Below are positions 44,664 to 51,877 of a stretch of DNA of 51,877 bases, piece after piece. The first letter of the stretch is position 1; every line of letters begins with the position of its first letter. The translations under genes were made by a program, and so were the position numbers. Source of the stretch: Methanoregula sp. GTDB taxonomy: Archaea > Halobacteriota > Methanomicrobia > Methanomicrobiales > Methanospirillaceae. Under the pieces are notes generated by a model, which was not told the origin of the DNA, ran no database searches, and saw only the letters and a program-made list of their open reading frames with translations. The stretch spans positions 1 to 51,877 of the forward strand of contig NZ_PMZU01000038.1 of the NCBI RefSeq assembly GCF_003170075.1, in the 5' to 3' direction.

Positions 44664-45119
44664 CTATTTAAGTTTTCGTTTAATATTTGAGCCGCAGACC
44701 GGGCATTCCCCGTCGGTTTTGAAATAGCGGCCGCAGCCGCTGCACCGGTATTTCCACGCGATCTTTTTTGCCGCCCGCTGCCGGAGCGGCTGCACGGCAA
44801 TCCTCATACCTGCGGCCACGTTCTGGATCGCAAAGTCATCCGTGAAGATGGTGGCCCCGAGTTCTCCGGCAAGGGCGATCACGTCACAGTCAGTGCCGGA
44901 GATCACCGGAAGGTCCCCGGACTTCCTGGCTGCCTCCCTCACCCGTGCGAGATCCTGCCCCGCGGGAGACCGGACGGTGAGCCCGGCGGCGACGAGCAGA
45001 TCGTACCGGCATTTACTCTTGAGATCCACCAGTTCCGCGACCACGGATGGCGTCGTGTAGCACACACCGGTGACCGGGTAATCCGTAAAAAAAACCGTGG
45101 AATCGAGGACGCACTTCAT
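44664..45119 (-). CDS. nob1: Endoribonuclease Nob1
   Basis: A 151-residue Nob1 homologue, the PIN-domain nuclease that trims the 3' end of 16S rRNA. The PIN domain begins with VLDSTVFF (Asp6) and carries the acidic residues of SGTDCDVIAL and IFTDDFAIQNVA. A C-terminal zinc ribbon has Cys126, Cys129, Cys139 and Cys142 (YRCSGCGRYF and ECPVCGS). Length and order are as expected. It precedes gfcR by 21 bases. Confidence 0.94.
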   Translation of the reverse strand: MKCVLDSTVFFTDYPVTGVCYTTPSVVAELVDLKSKCRYDLLVAAGLTVRSPAGQDLARVREAARKSGDLPVISGTDCDVIALAGELGATIFTDDFAIQNVAAGMRIAVQPLRQRAAKKIAWKYRCSGCGRYFKTDGECPVCGSNIKRKLK

Positions 45120-45162
45120 GGTTTATCCAGACCTTACCGGCGCGGTCTTCTGCTCCCGGCAG

Positions 45163-46008
45163 TCAGCCCCGCAAGGCAGCCACGATACGGTCGGCAGCGG
45201 AGATCCTGCTGCATCCCCGTTCGATAGTGTCGCTGCAGAAAACTTCCCGGATCCCGTTTGCCTTCAGATGCACATACGCACCGCCGATCAGTACGCCATG
45301 GACGCAGGCAGCATAGACCTCCGTTGCCCCCTGCTGGTACAGCATATTCGCAGCCGTTGCGATCGTGCTGCCGGTCGAGATGATATCGTCTACGATGACC
45401 ACCGATCGCGATGCAGCACAGAGTTTTTTTGGCGCCATCTTCACATCGACCCCTGAGAGCCGGGTCTTTTCCAGGTGGTCGTAGTCCCATCCGCCCACGG
45501 ATGCCACGTCATCAGCAAAGCCAAGCGCGCCATCGTCCGGGGCGAGGATCAGGGGGTCGGACAGGCCCATGGACCTGAGGTAAGCACCCATGTCCTTTGC
45601 AAGCGAGAGGTTGGTCGTGGGTACATCGAAATATTTCAGTACCTCCGGTTCGTGGATATTGACCGTGATGCAGTTTTCTACGCCTCTCCCGAAGAGGCGG
45701 GCGACCGCACGGGCGCTGATCGGTTCCCCATTCCTGAACCGTTTGTCCTGGCGGGCATACCCCATATAGGGAAGGACGAGGTGGTTTTTTGAGCCCTCGC
45801 AGGCATCGATTAAGAGGAGCAGCTGGACGAGCGCATCGCTGTCGGTGACACTCCCGACAATGATGGTCTCATCGTCAAGTTCACCGGCAGCAAGGTAAAG
45901 CTCGCCGTCAGGAAACCGCGAGAATTTCACATCAACGATTGAGGTGTTTAAGGCCCCGGCGATACGGGCGGCAAGAATCTGGGATTTTTCCGTGCTGATC
46001 ACTTTCAT
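45163..46008 (-). CDS. prs: Ribose-phosphate diphosphokinase (PRPP synthetase)
   Basis: A 281-residue PRPP synthetase making phosphoribosyl diphosphate from ribose 5-phosphate and ATP. The PRPP-binding motif VVIVDDIISTGSTIATAA, the flexible-loop segment YMGYARQDKRF and the FSRFPDGELYLAAG region are present. The length matches the archaeal class. It lies 43 bases upstream of nob1; with gfcR it makes a small PRPP-centred group. The divergent lonB gene starts 191 bases away. Confidence 0.96.
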   Translation of the reverse strand: MKVISTEKSQILAARIAGALNTSIVDVKFSRFPDGELYLAAGELDDETIIVGSVTDSDALVQLLLLIDACEGSKNHLVLPYMGYARQDKRFRNGEPISARAVARLFGRGVENCITVNIHEPEVLKYFDVPTTNLSLAKDMGAYLRSMGLSDPLILAPDDGALGFADDVASVGGWDYDHLEKTRLSGVDVKMAPKKLCAASRSVVIVDDIISTGSTIATAANMLYQQGATEVYAACVHGVLIGGAYVHLKANGIREVFCSDTIERGCSRISAADRIVAALRG

Positions 46009-46136
46009 GATAACGTTCCTGTCCCTTTGTGGTGGGTGGGGGCGTACCTTTCCCTGCCTTACTATTACACCCTGCTGGTTGTATTATTTTTGCATGGTGC
46101 GTGAGGTGTGACAGGATTTTTGCAATTGCTACAAAG

Positions 46137-46165
46137 TACTTAAACTATCATGCGTCAAATTATAT
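46137..46165 (+). promoter_or_regulatory. Putative promoter region of the lonB operon
   Basis: Two AT-rich candidate boxes, GTACTTAAAC and AAATTATAT, lie 35-63 bases upstream of the lonB ATG, which has a Shine-Dalgarno site GAGGT at 46185-46189. The upstream box fits best, as it leaves the ribosome-binding site within the leader. Confidence 0.35.
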
Positions 46166-46199
46166 GGAAACCGAAGGGTGAAAAGAGGTAAAATCTCCA

Positions 46200-48188
46200 A
46201 TGGAAAACTCGGAACCAGCAGTACCGGTGCGCGATGAGGCAGTCTCCCCGGTCCCACAGTCAGAGCCCGCAACTCCCGGGGCAGCAGCGCCCCAACCTGG
46301 TACTACAGGGCAGGCGGCAAAAGTTGTCGAAGGAGCATCCTCTCAGATCGAGGTTCCGGCAAAGCTGATCGACCAGGTGATCGGCCAGGAGCGTGCGGTC
46401 GAAGTGATACGGAAAGCCGCGATCCAGCGCCGGCATGTCATGATGATCGGAAGCCCGGGGACCGGCAAGTCGATGCTTGCAAAGGCGATGGCCGAGCTCC
46501 TGCCAAAAGAGGAGCTCCTTGATATCCTCGTCTACCCGAACTCCGACGATCCCAACAACCCGATTATCAGGACTGTCGCCGCAGGCAGGGGCAAGCAGAT
46601 CGTCGCCGCCCACAAGGCTGAGGCCAAGAAAAAGATCCAGTTCAGGAACACCCTTCTCCTGATTCTCGTTATCGGCATCATCGGGTACGCATTTATCACA
46701 TACCAGTGGCTGATGGGGATCATCGCCGCAGCGTTCGTCTTCATGGCGCTCCGGTACACGACGCCCCGCGAGGAGGCGATGGTACCAAAACTCCTCGTCT
46801 CCAACGACTCCAAGAAAGCGGCCCCCTTCATCGATGCAACCGGCTCGCACGCCGGGGCACTTCTCGGAGATGTCCGGCACGACCCGTTCCAGAGCGGCGG
46901 GCTTGAGACGCCGGCGCATGACCGTGTAGAGGGCGGTGCCATTCACCGCGCGAACGGCGGAGTGCTCTTCATCGACGAGATCAATACGCTCGACCGCCCC
47001 TCCCAGCAGAACCTGCTCACCGCGCTCCAGGAAGGTGAATTCCCGATCACCGGCCAGAGTGAACGCTCGAGCGGTGCGATGGTGAGAACCGAACCCGTTC
47101 CCTGCAAATTCGTCATGGTTGCGGCAGGCAATCTCGATGCGATACAGGGCATGCACCCGGCGCTGCGTTCCCGTATCCGGGGTTACGGGTACGAAGTTTA
47201 CATGGCCGAGAGCATGGATGATACTCCAGAGAACCGCGAAAAGTATGTCCGGTTCATTGCGCAGGAAGTCAAAAACGACGGGAAGATCCCGCATCTCGAC
47301 AAGAGCGCCATTGACGAGATCATCCGCGAAGCCCGCCGGCGCTCGAACCGCAAGGGGCACCTGACCTTAAAGCTCCGTGACATGGGAGGGCTCATCCGTA
47401 TCGCTGGCGATATCGCCCGGCAGGAAGGGGCGACCCTCACCACGGCAGCTCACGTCATCACGGCGAAAACTACGGCCCGGACGATCGAGGACCAGGTCTC
47501 GGACGAGTACATCCGCAGGAGCCGGGAATACGAGCTCACGGTGGTTGAGGGAACCCGGATCGGCCGCGTCAACGGGCTTGCGGTCATGGGAACCGATTCG
47601 GGATCGGTGCTTCCGATCATGGCGGAAGTGACTCCGGCTATCGGAAAAGAAGGCGGAGAGGTCATCGCCACTGGTATGCTAAAGGAGATCGCGCTGGAAT
47701 CGATCCAGAACGTGAGCGCGATCCTCAAGAAGTTCACCGGTAAAGATGTGAAAAATATCGATATCCATATCCAGTTCATCGGCACCTATGGCGGTGTCGA
47801 AGGCGACTCGGCTTCGATCAGCGTGGCCACGGCCGTGATTAGCGCAATCGAGGGCATCCCGGTGCGGCAGGACGTTGCCATGACCGGCTCGCTCTCTGTC
47901 CGGGGCGACGTGCTCCCGGTGGGCGGCGTGACATTCAAGATCGAGGCGGCGGCAAAGGCCGGGATCAAGACCGTGCTCATCCCCCGGACCAACATCAACG
48001 ATGTGATGATTGAGGAGAAGTACAAGCCCCTCGTGACGATCATACCTGTGGATACCATTGACGAGGTGCTTAAGCACGCGCTCGTCCCGGAGAACATGGA
48101 AGGGTTCCTTTCTAAGCTCAAACAGATGGCGATACGGTCGACGTCGGTATTTGCGGATGTCCCGGCCATCAACAAAACACCGGCATGA
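46200..48188 (+). CDS. lonB: ATP-dependent membrane protease LonB
   Basis: A 662-residue archaeal LonB, a membrane-anchored ATP-dependent protease that degrades membrane and regulatory proteins. The AAA+ domain has Walker A GSPGTGKS (84-91) and Walker B VLFIDEIN; two membrane helices are inserted between them at about 151-168 and 171-187. The protease domain has the catalytic dyad Ser537 (VEGDSASIS) and Lys580 ([10 protein letters not shown]), 43 residues apart as in Lon. The first 55 residues are Pro/Ala-rich and probably disordered. It overlaps tldD by four bases, so it heads an operon with tldD, tldE and a BofA-like gene. Confidence 0.96.
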   Translation: MENSEPAVPVRDEAVSPVPQSEPATPGAAAPQPGTTGQAAKVVEGASSQIEVPAKLIDQVIGQERAVEVIRKAAIQRRHVMMIGSPGTGKSMLAKAMAELLPKEELLDILVYPNSDDPNNPIIRTVAAGRGKQIVAAHKAEAKKKIQFRNTLLLILVIGIIGYAFITYQWLMGIIAAAFVFMALRYTTPREEAMVPKLLVSNDSKKAAPFIDATGSHAGALLGDVRHDPFQSGGLETPAHDRVEGGAIHRANGGVLFIDEINTLDRPSQQNLLTALQEGEFPITGQSERSSGAMVRTEPVPCKFVMVAAGNLDAIQGMHPALRSRIRGYGYEVYMAESMDDTPENREKYVRFIAQEVKNDGKIPHLDKSAIDEIIREARRRSNRKGHLTLKLRDMGGLIRIAGDIARQEGATLTTAAHVITAKTTARTIEDQVSDEYIRRSREYELTVVEGTRIGRVNGLAVMGTDSGSVLPIMAEVTPAIGKEGGEVIATGMLKEIALESIQNVSAILKKFTGKDVKNIDIHIQFIGTYGGVEGDSASISVATAVISAIEGIPVRQDVAMTGSLSVRGDVLPVGGVTFKIEAAAKAGIKTVLIPRTNINDVMIEEKYKPLVTIIPVDTIDEVLKHALVPENMEGFLSKLKQMAIRSTSVFADVPAINKTPA

Positions 48189-49525
48189 CCGAGACGCCCG
48201 GCATCCGGTATTACGACCTGCGGCAGGTGAGTGGGCAGTCTACCCATGTCGATGTCGATATGGGTGTGATTGAGTCTGCCGGCACCACTTTTTATAACAA
48301 GGCCGTGATCCGGGTTCTTGGCCCCCGGGGATGGGGTATCCTCCAGATCGATAATTACACCCCTGTATCCGGTAAAAAATTCGAGGAAATGCTGGCGTCT
48401 GCCGAAAAGCTTGCGCTGGTGGCTGATGATGCGGTCAATCTCGGCGATGTACCCCGCACGATACAGGCTGTTCCCCCGGTAAGAGAGGACTGCCGCAACG
48501 TAAGTATCGAAGAGAAAGCGGAGCTGCTCCTCGCGATCGAGAAGGCAGCGGACCGGCCGCTGGTGACCAGCCGGCGGGCAAACTACCTTGAACGGATTGA
48601 GAACGTCCGGTTCATGGACAGCTCCGGCAGCGAATACTCTTATGAATGCTGCCGGTCGGGATTTTCCGTGATGGTGGTCGCATCTCGGAATGGAACCGTC
48701 CAGATGGGCTATGAACCGGATCACACCATCCACGGCTTCAACCTCCGGCACCGTGAGGATATGGGCAGGAAAGCGGCGGAGATGGCCGTTTCCCTGCTGG
48801 ACGCCGGTCTTGCAAAAGGCGGGAAGATGCATGCCGTCCTTGACCCGGAACTTGCCGGTGTTTTCGCGCACGAGGCCGTGGGCCACGCGAGCGAAGGCGA
48901 CCTTATCGAAGAGGGAAACTCGGTCCTTAAAGGGAGAACCGGCGAAAAGATCGGGGACGCTTCGCTTACAATCGTCGATGACCCGTCCCTTCACGAGTTC
49001 GGGTTTGAGCCGGTCGATGCTGAAGGAATCGCGGTGGCCAGGACCGAGATCATCCGCGCCGGGAAGGTCAACTCTTTCCTCCACAACCGGCAGACCCTTG
49101 CGGCGATCGGAAACGGCGTTGCCGGCCATGCCCGGGCGATGCCCGGTAAACCGCCACTCGTGCGGATGAGCAACACGTTCATCGAGGCCGGGGACGCGAC
49201 CGATGAGGAGATCTTCGCGGAATGCAAAAACGGGATCTTTCTTGCCGGTTCGCGGGGCGGGCAGGTCGATCCGGGCCGGGGTGTGTTCCAGTTCAACGCG
49301 GAGTACGGGTACCTGATCGAGAACGGGGAGCGGACACGGATGGTCAGGGACGTCTCGCTCTCGGGGGAGATCTTAAAAACGCTCCACGGGATCGTCCTGT
49401 GCGGGAAAAAAAGGGTCATGCACTCAGGATACTGCGGGAAAGGCGGGCAGAGCGTGCCGGTGAGCGACGGCGCCCCGCTGGTACTCCTGCGCGATGCGGT
49501 GGTGGGTGGCAGTGGCGTGGATTGA
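48185..49525 (+). CDS. tldD: Metalloprotease TldD
   Basis: A 446-residue TldD subunit of the TldD/TldE peptidase. The zinc motif is [11 protein letters not shown] with His229, Glu230 and His234; [20 protein letters not shown] in the C-terminal half provides further metal-binding context. TldD/E digests unfolded or modified peptides and in bacteria matures microcin B17 and toxin-antitoxin substrates; the archaeal substrates are unknown. It overlaps lonB (ATGA) and tldE. The protein is full length. Confidence 0.95.
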   Translation: MTETPGIRYYDLRQVSGQSTHVDVDMGVIESAGTTFYNKAVIRVLGPRGWGILQIDNYTPVSGKKFEEMLASAEKLALVADDAVNLGDVPRTIQAVPPVREDCRNVSIEEKAELLLAIEKAADRPLVTSRRANYLERIENVRFMDSSGSEYSYECCRSGFSVMVVASRNGTVQMGYEPDHTIHGFNLRHREDMGRKAAEMAVSLLDAGLAKGGKMHAVLDPELAGVFAHEAVGHASEGDLIEEGNSVLKGRTGEKIGDASLTIVDDPSLHEFGFEPVDAEGIAVARTEIIRAGKVNSFLHNRQTLAAIGNGVAGHARAMPGKPPLVRMSNTFIEAGDATDEEIFAECKNGIFLAGSRGGQVDPGRGVFQFNAEYGYLIENGERTRMVRDVSLSGEILKTLHGIVLCGKKRVMHSGYCGKGGQSVPVSDGAPLVLLRDAVVGGSGVD

Positions 49526-50801
49526 GGAACTCTTTAAGCAGGGTGAGAAGCGGGTCGACGAACTTGAGGTGTACTGTTTTTCCGGGACTTCGGTCTCCGC
49601 CGACTTAAAACAGCGTCGCGTGAGCCTCTGCTCGTCATCGATCGAGACCGGCCTGTGCATCCGCACCATCGACAAGGGGAAGATCGGTTCGTCGAGCACG
49701 AACGACCCGCAGCAATGGCAGGCCTGTCTTGATGCAGCCATCGCCGGCGGCCATCTTGCCACGCCGCAGGAATGGAGGGGGCTGCCGGACCCGGTCACGC
49801 TCCCGGTCGAGGATCTCGCGTACGATCTGTCCCTTGCAATCGAACCGGCAATGGCACACGACCTGCTCCGGGAGATGCTGAACGGGGCTGCGGCGCACCC
49901 GGAGGCATCGGTAACCGCGGGTGGAGCAGGGATCGCGGCCGGGGAGATCACCTTTGCGAACAGCCACGGTATCCGGTACGCGTCCCGACAGTCGGAAGTC
50001 TCCATCTCGCTCGAAGCAATCAGCGGCCAGTCCACCGGGTACGAATTCGATCATGCCTTTTCACGGGCGCTGGTGAACCCGGAAAGGGTCGGCGAACGGG
50101 CGGCATTTCTTGCATCCCGGTCGGCAGGAGGGAAGGATGTCCCCTCGGGAGAGTACGATGTCATCCTCTCCCCCATGGCATACGCGGACCTGCTCGGAAA
50201 CATCTTTGTACCGGCGCTGAACGGGCGTAACGTCCTGCAGGGCCGCTCGAAACTGGCCGGCCGGATCGGCGAAACGGTTACCGCGCCGTTGCTCTCCCTG
50301 TACGACGACCCCCACCGTAAGGGGGCGGGCGGGAGCACGTGGTTCGATGCCGAGGGTACCCCCACCCGACGGCTGGACTTTGTCAGGGACGGCATCCTTA
50401 CAGCGTTTGCCTACGACCTCAAGACCGCATACCGGGCCGGCAAGGGATCCACCGGCAGTGCTATCAGGGGCGGGTTTGCCGGGCTTCCCGCGATCGGCCA
50501 TCACAATTTTGTCGTGGATGGGAAACGCGACGAACTCTTTGATGAACCTGCGATCTACGTCCACAGCGTGGTGGGGGCACACACGGCAAACCCCATGAGC
50601 GGGGATTTCTCGGTCGAGATGTCCAACCCGTTCCGGGTAAAGGATGGCGCTCTTGCAGAGCCGATCCGGGGAGCAATGATCTCCGGCAACGTTTTCGATC
50701 TCCAGCATCAGGTTGTCGCGCTCGGGAAAGAGAGTCGTCCCGTCGGATCGTATATCCTGCCCCCGGTAAAAATTAATAAGGTGCGGGTCATTGGTAAGTA
50801 A
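49506..50801 (+). CDS. tldE: TldE/PmbA-type metalloprotease partner
   Basis: A 431-residue TldE/PmbA protein, the inactive-metal partner of TldD in the heterodimer. Family segments include the C-terminal NPMSGDFSVEMSNPFRVKDG and VGAHTAN; unlike TldD it lacks HExxxH. Starts at 49494 (ATG), 49506 (GTG) and 49512 (GTG) are in frame; 49506 is chosen because GGTGG precedes it, while no ribosome site precedes the ATG. It overlaps the end of tldD by 20 bases and precedes the BofA-like gene by two. Confidence 0.93.
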   Translation: MAVAWIEELFKQGEKRVDELEVYCFSGTSVSADLKQRRVSLCSSSIETGLCIRTIDKGKIGSSSTNDPQQWQACLDAAIAGGHLATPQEWRGLPDPVTLPVEDLAYDLSLAIEPAMAHDLLREMLNGAAAHPEASVTAGGAGIAAGEITFANSHGIRYASRQSEVSISLEAISGQSTGYEFDHAFSRALVNPERVGERAAFLASRSAGGKDVPSGEYDVILSPMAYADLLGNIFVPALNGRNVLQGRSKLAGRIGETVTAPLLSLYDDPHRKGAGGSTWFDAEGTPTRRLDFVRDGILTAFAYDLKTAYRAGKGSTGSAIRGGFAGLPAIGHHNFVVDGKRDELFDEPAIYVHSVVGAHTANPMSGDFSVEMSNPFRVKDGALAEPIRGAMISGNVFDLQHQVVALGKESRPVGSYILPPVKINKVRVIGK

Positions 50802-50803
50802 TT

Positions 50804-51067
50804 ATGAGTGACATCATCCTTGCCGTCATCCTTATCGTCATCATCCTTGCCATCGCGTATTATCTGGTAAAAAAACTCGCGGTGCTGGTCATCAACGCCG
50901 TTCTCGGCCTTATCTTTTTGTTTATCTTAAACACGTTCCAGGTCATGCAGTGGGTGGGCAAGCCCGATCTTGGGTACAGTCTTGCAACGCTGATCATCTG
51001 CGGTGTGGGAGGACTACCGGGCGTGCTCGTCCTTGTGCTGCTCAACATCCTTGGAGTTACGGTATAA
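50804..51067 (+). CDS. BofA-like small membrane protein
   Basis: An 87-residue membrane protein related to BofA, the Bacillus inhibitor of an intramembrane metalloprotease in sigma-K processing. It has about three hydrophobic helices: residues 4-22 (IILAVILIVIILAIAYYLV), 28-46 and 57-85, with the Gly-rich ICGVGGLPGVLVLVLLNILG near the end as in BofA. The archaeal function is unknown. It starts two bases after tldE, closing an operon whose other members are all proteases or protease partners. Confidence 0.85.
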   Translation: MSDIILAVILIVIILAIAYYLVKKLAVLVINAVLGLIFLFILNTFQVMQWVGKPDLGYSLATLIICGVGGLPGVLVLVLLNILGVTV

Positions 51068-51081
51068 GATAAAAAAAGATC

Positions 51082-51091
51082 TTTGTTTTTT
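51082..51091 (+). terminator. Putative oligo-T terminator of the lonB operon
   Basis: A T-rich tract, TTTGTTTTTT, starts 15 bases after the BofA-like stop codon and is a likely termination site for the four-gene operon. Confidence 0.4.
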
Positions 51092-51295
51092 AGGAAATCC
51101 CATTGGCGGACTAAAAAAACAAATACCTCAGAACACGTTTGCTTCCGAGTACATCGTCACTTGTGTCTGCCCAATGTCGTAGATCTTGATCTCCAGGGAA
51201 TGGAGGCTCCCCTTGATAAGTAACCGGACTGTACCGGAACCGTAAACAGACATAAATAATACAATGGGGGAGTAGGATACTGAGGTGATTGGAGC

Positions 51296-51451
51296 ATGTG
51301 TAGTGTTGGCGGACCATTGGATGTCGATCTTCCCGAAGACCGGGTCAAGACGAAAGACTACCGGTGCAAGGACTGCGGCGAACAGTTCAAGGGGATCGGC
51401 AAACGGCCCATGTGTCCTTCCTGCCAGTCGGAAGACGTTGTGGAGATATGA
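51296..51451 (+). CDS. Zinc-ribbon microprotein
   Basis: A 51-residue protein with two CxxC pairs, Cys24/Cys27 (YRCKDCGEQF) and Cys40/Cys43 (MCPSCQSED), forming a rubredoxin-like zinc ribbon. The first 20 residues are not Cys-paired. A Shine-Dalgarno-like GGTGATTGGAG precedes the ATG. Its stop codon overlaps the next start (ATGA at 51448-51451), so the two are translationally coupled. The function is unknown; such ribbons commonly bind nucleic acid or partner proteins. Confidence 0.7.
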   Translation: MCSVGGPLDVDLPEDRVKTKDYRCKDCGEQFKGIGKRPMCPSCQSEDVVEI

Positions 51452-51877
51452 ACGTTTCCGTTGGCGACGATGTCCTGCACGTGAAGGGCATCCACTCTTT
51501 TCTTCTCGTAGCAGTTGTCCATGAGAATTTTCCTCTCTGCATCGAGGCCAGCCATGAAGAATACTGCCAGGGCGTCCATGCCGGTGATCTGGTGGTGGTC
51601 TCTGCACCCGAAGCGGGTCCGGTCGAGCCCGCCCTGATGCTTCTGGAACTGGTCAGGAAATACCACCTGCCGCTCATGGTTCTCTCCAGCGACCACCCGG
51701 GATCGAAGCGGATTCCCTACGTGGTATCAGTAGGTCCGGAGATCCAGACTAACTGTTCGATCGTCAGGGGTACGCACCCGGAGCAGCATCTGGTCTGTTC
51801 ATCGGATGAACTCGCCGGTATAACCCTGTCAGGGTCCCGGGACGGTATTACGATCTCGCCGTTTCCGGAAATGCTTA
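51448..51877 (+). CDS. Unrecognised protein, truncated by the window edge
   Basis: The open frame continues past the end of the window; 143 residues are visible. It begins MNVSVGDDVLHVKGIHSFLL, passes through VHAGDLVVVSAPEAGPVE and has a later segment LMVLSSDHPGSKRIPYVVSV. No signal peptide or membrane helix is evident. I do not recognise the family. The ATGA overlap with the zinc-ribbon gene and the unbroken codon pattern support it as a real gene. Confidence 0.7.
   Translation, partial: MNVSVGDDVLHVKGIHSFLLVAVVHENFPLCIEASHEEYCQGVHAGDLVVVSAPEAGPVEPALMLLELVRKYHLPLMVLSSDHPGSKRIPYVVSVGPEIQTNCSIVRGTHPEQHLVCSSDELAGITLSGSRDGITISPFPEML

Noticed and set aside
46031-46050. G-rich GGTGGGTGGGGGCGTACC as a fifth copy of the 20-bp motif
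   Set aside because: It lacks the GGTACAT end and matches only through its G tract.
47786-49129. 447-codon open frame antisense to lonB and tldD
   Set aside because: It lies opposite two clearly conserved protease genes and shows no domain of its own.

Overview
This window looks like chromosome from a methanogenic archaeon of the order Methanomicrobiales; a Methanoregula- or Methanosphaerula-like genome fits best, but the genus is an inference. Supporting evidence: a run of methanogenesis marker genes (mmp3, 5, 6, 7, 15, 17) with component A2 of the methyl-coenzyme M reductase (MCR) system, archaeal information-processing genes (Hel308, RadB, Rio1, Dim2/Pno1-like KH protein, Nob1, Tsr3, KEOPS Cgi121, CDC48, thermosome, LonB), the archaeal PRPP-sensing regulator GfcR, ribose-1,5-bisphosphate isomerase, and TATA-type promoters often placed so that transcripts would be leaderless. 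The DNA is moderately GC-rich and gene-dense, with most genes in tight operons.

Layout. 1-7.8 kb: MoaB, then a long leftward block with Cgi121/Hel308, KH protein/Rio1, TyrRS, type II GAPDH and Tsr3. 7.8-14.9 kb, rightward: a TudS-like/nucleoside deoxyribosyltransferase fusion, a SelB/EF-Tu-like protein without GTPase motifs, LemA plus DUF2207, a PPC/DUF296 protein and a YgiQ-type radical SAM protein. 14.9-18.1 kb, leftward: a mannose-1-phosphate guanylyltransferase/mannose-6-phosphate isomerase gene broken by six lesions, and asparagine synthase. 18.4-25.7 kb, leftward: the MCR-activation operon atwA-mmp3-mmp6-mmp5-mmp15-mmp17-mmp7-AhpD-like, with overlapping or nearly abutting genes. 25.8-33.9 kb: a HAD hydrolase, ribose-1,5-bisphosphate isomerase, DapF, a radical SAM-HhH protein, an HTH/five-PAS protein, RadB and LarC. 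34-37.2 kb: CDC48 and, 190 bp downstream, a protein joining a VatN-like double-psi barrel to a histone-H1-like repeat tail. 37.5-41.9 kb: a pterin dehydratase-like gene, an Lhr-like helicase, a blue-copper lipoprotein with a tiny His-rich membrane protein, and about 800 bp without a convincing gene that holds a MITE-like element and three copies of a 20-bp motif. 42-46 kb, leftward: tRNA-Ser(CGA), thermosome, GfcR, Nob1 and PRPP synthetase. 46.2-51.9 kb, rightward: the LonB-TldD-TldE-BofA operon, then a zinc-ribbon microprotein overlapping an unrecognised gene that runs off the window.

How the genes work together. The MCR-activation operon is the clearest pathway block. Four factors of small-subunit ribosome maturation (KH/Dim2, Rio1, Tsr3, Nob1) lie within the window, three of them within 4.2 kb. 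LonB, TldD/E and a BofA-like membrane protein form a proteolysis operon. Prs and GfcR link PRPP synthesis and sensing, and ribose-1,5-bisphosphate isomerase belongs to the archaeal AMP/RuBisCO pathway. The least-explained items are the VatN-H1 tail protein beside CDC48, the TudS-NDT fusion, the pseudo-GTPase, the cupredoxin/His-helix pair, the dispersed 20-bp motif and the MITE-like element.
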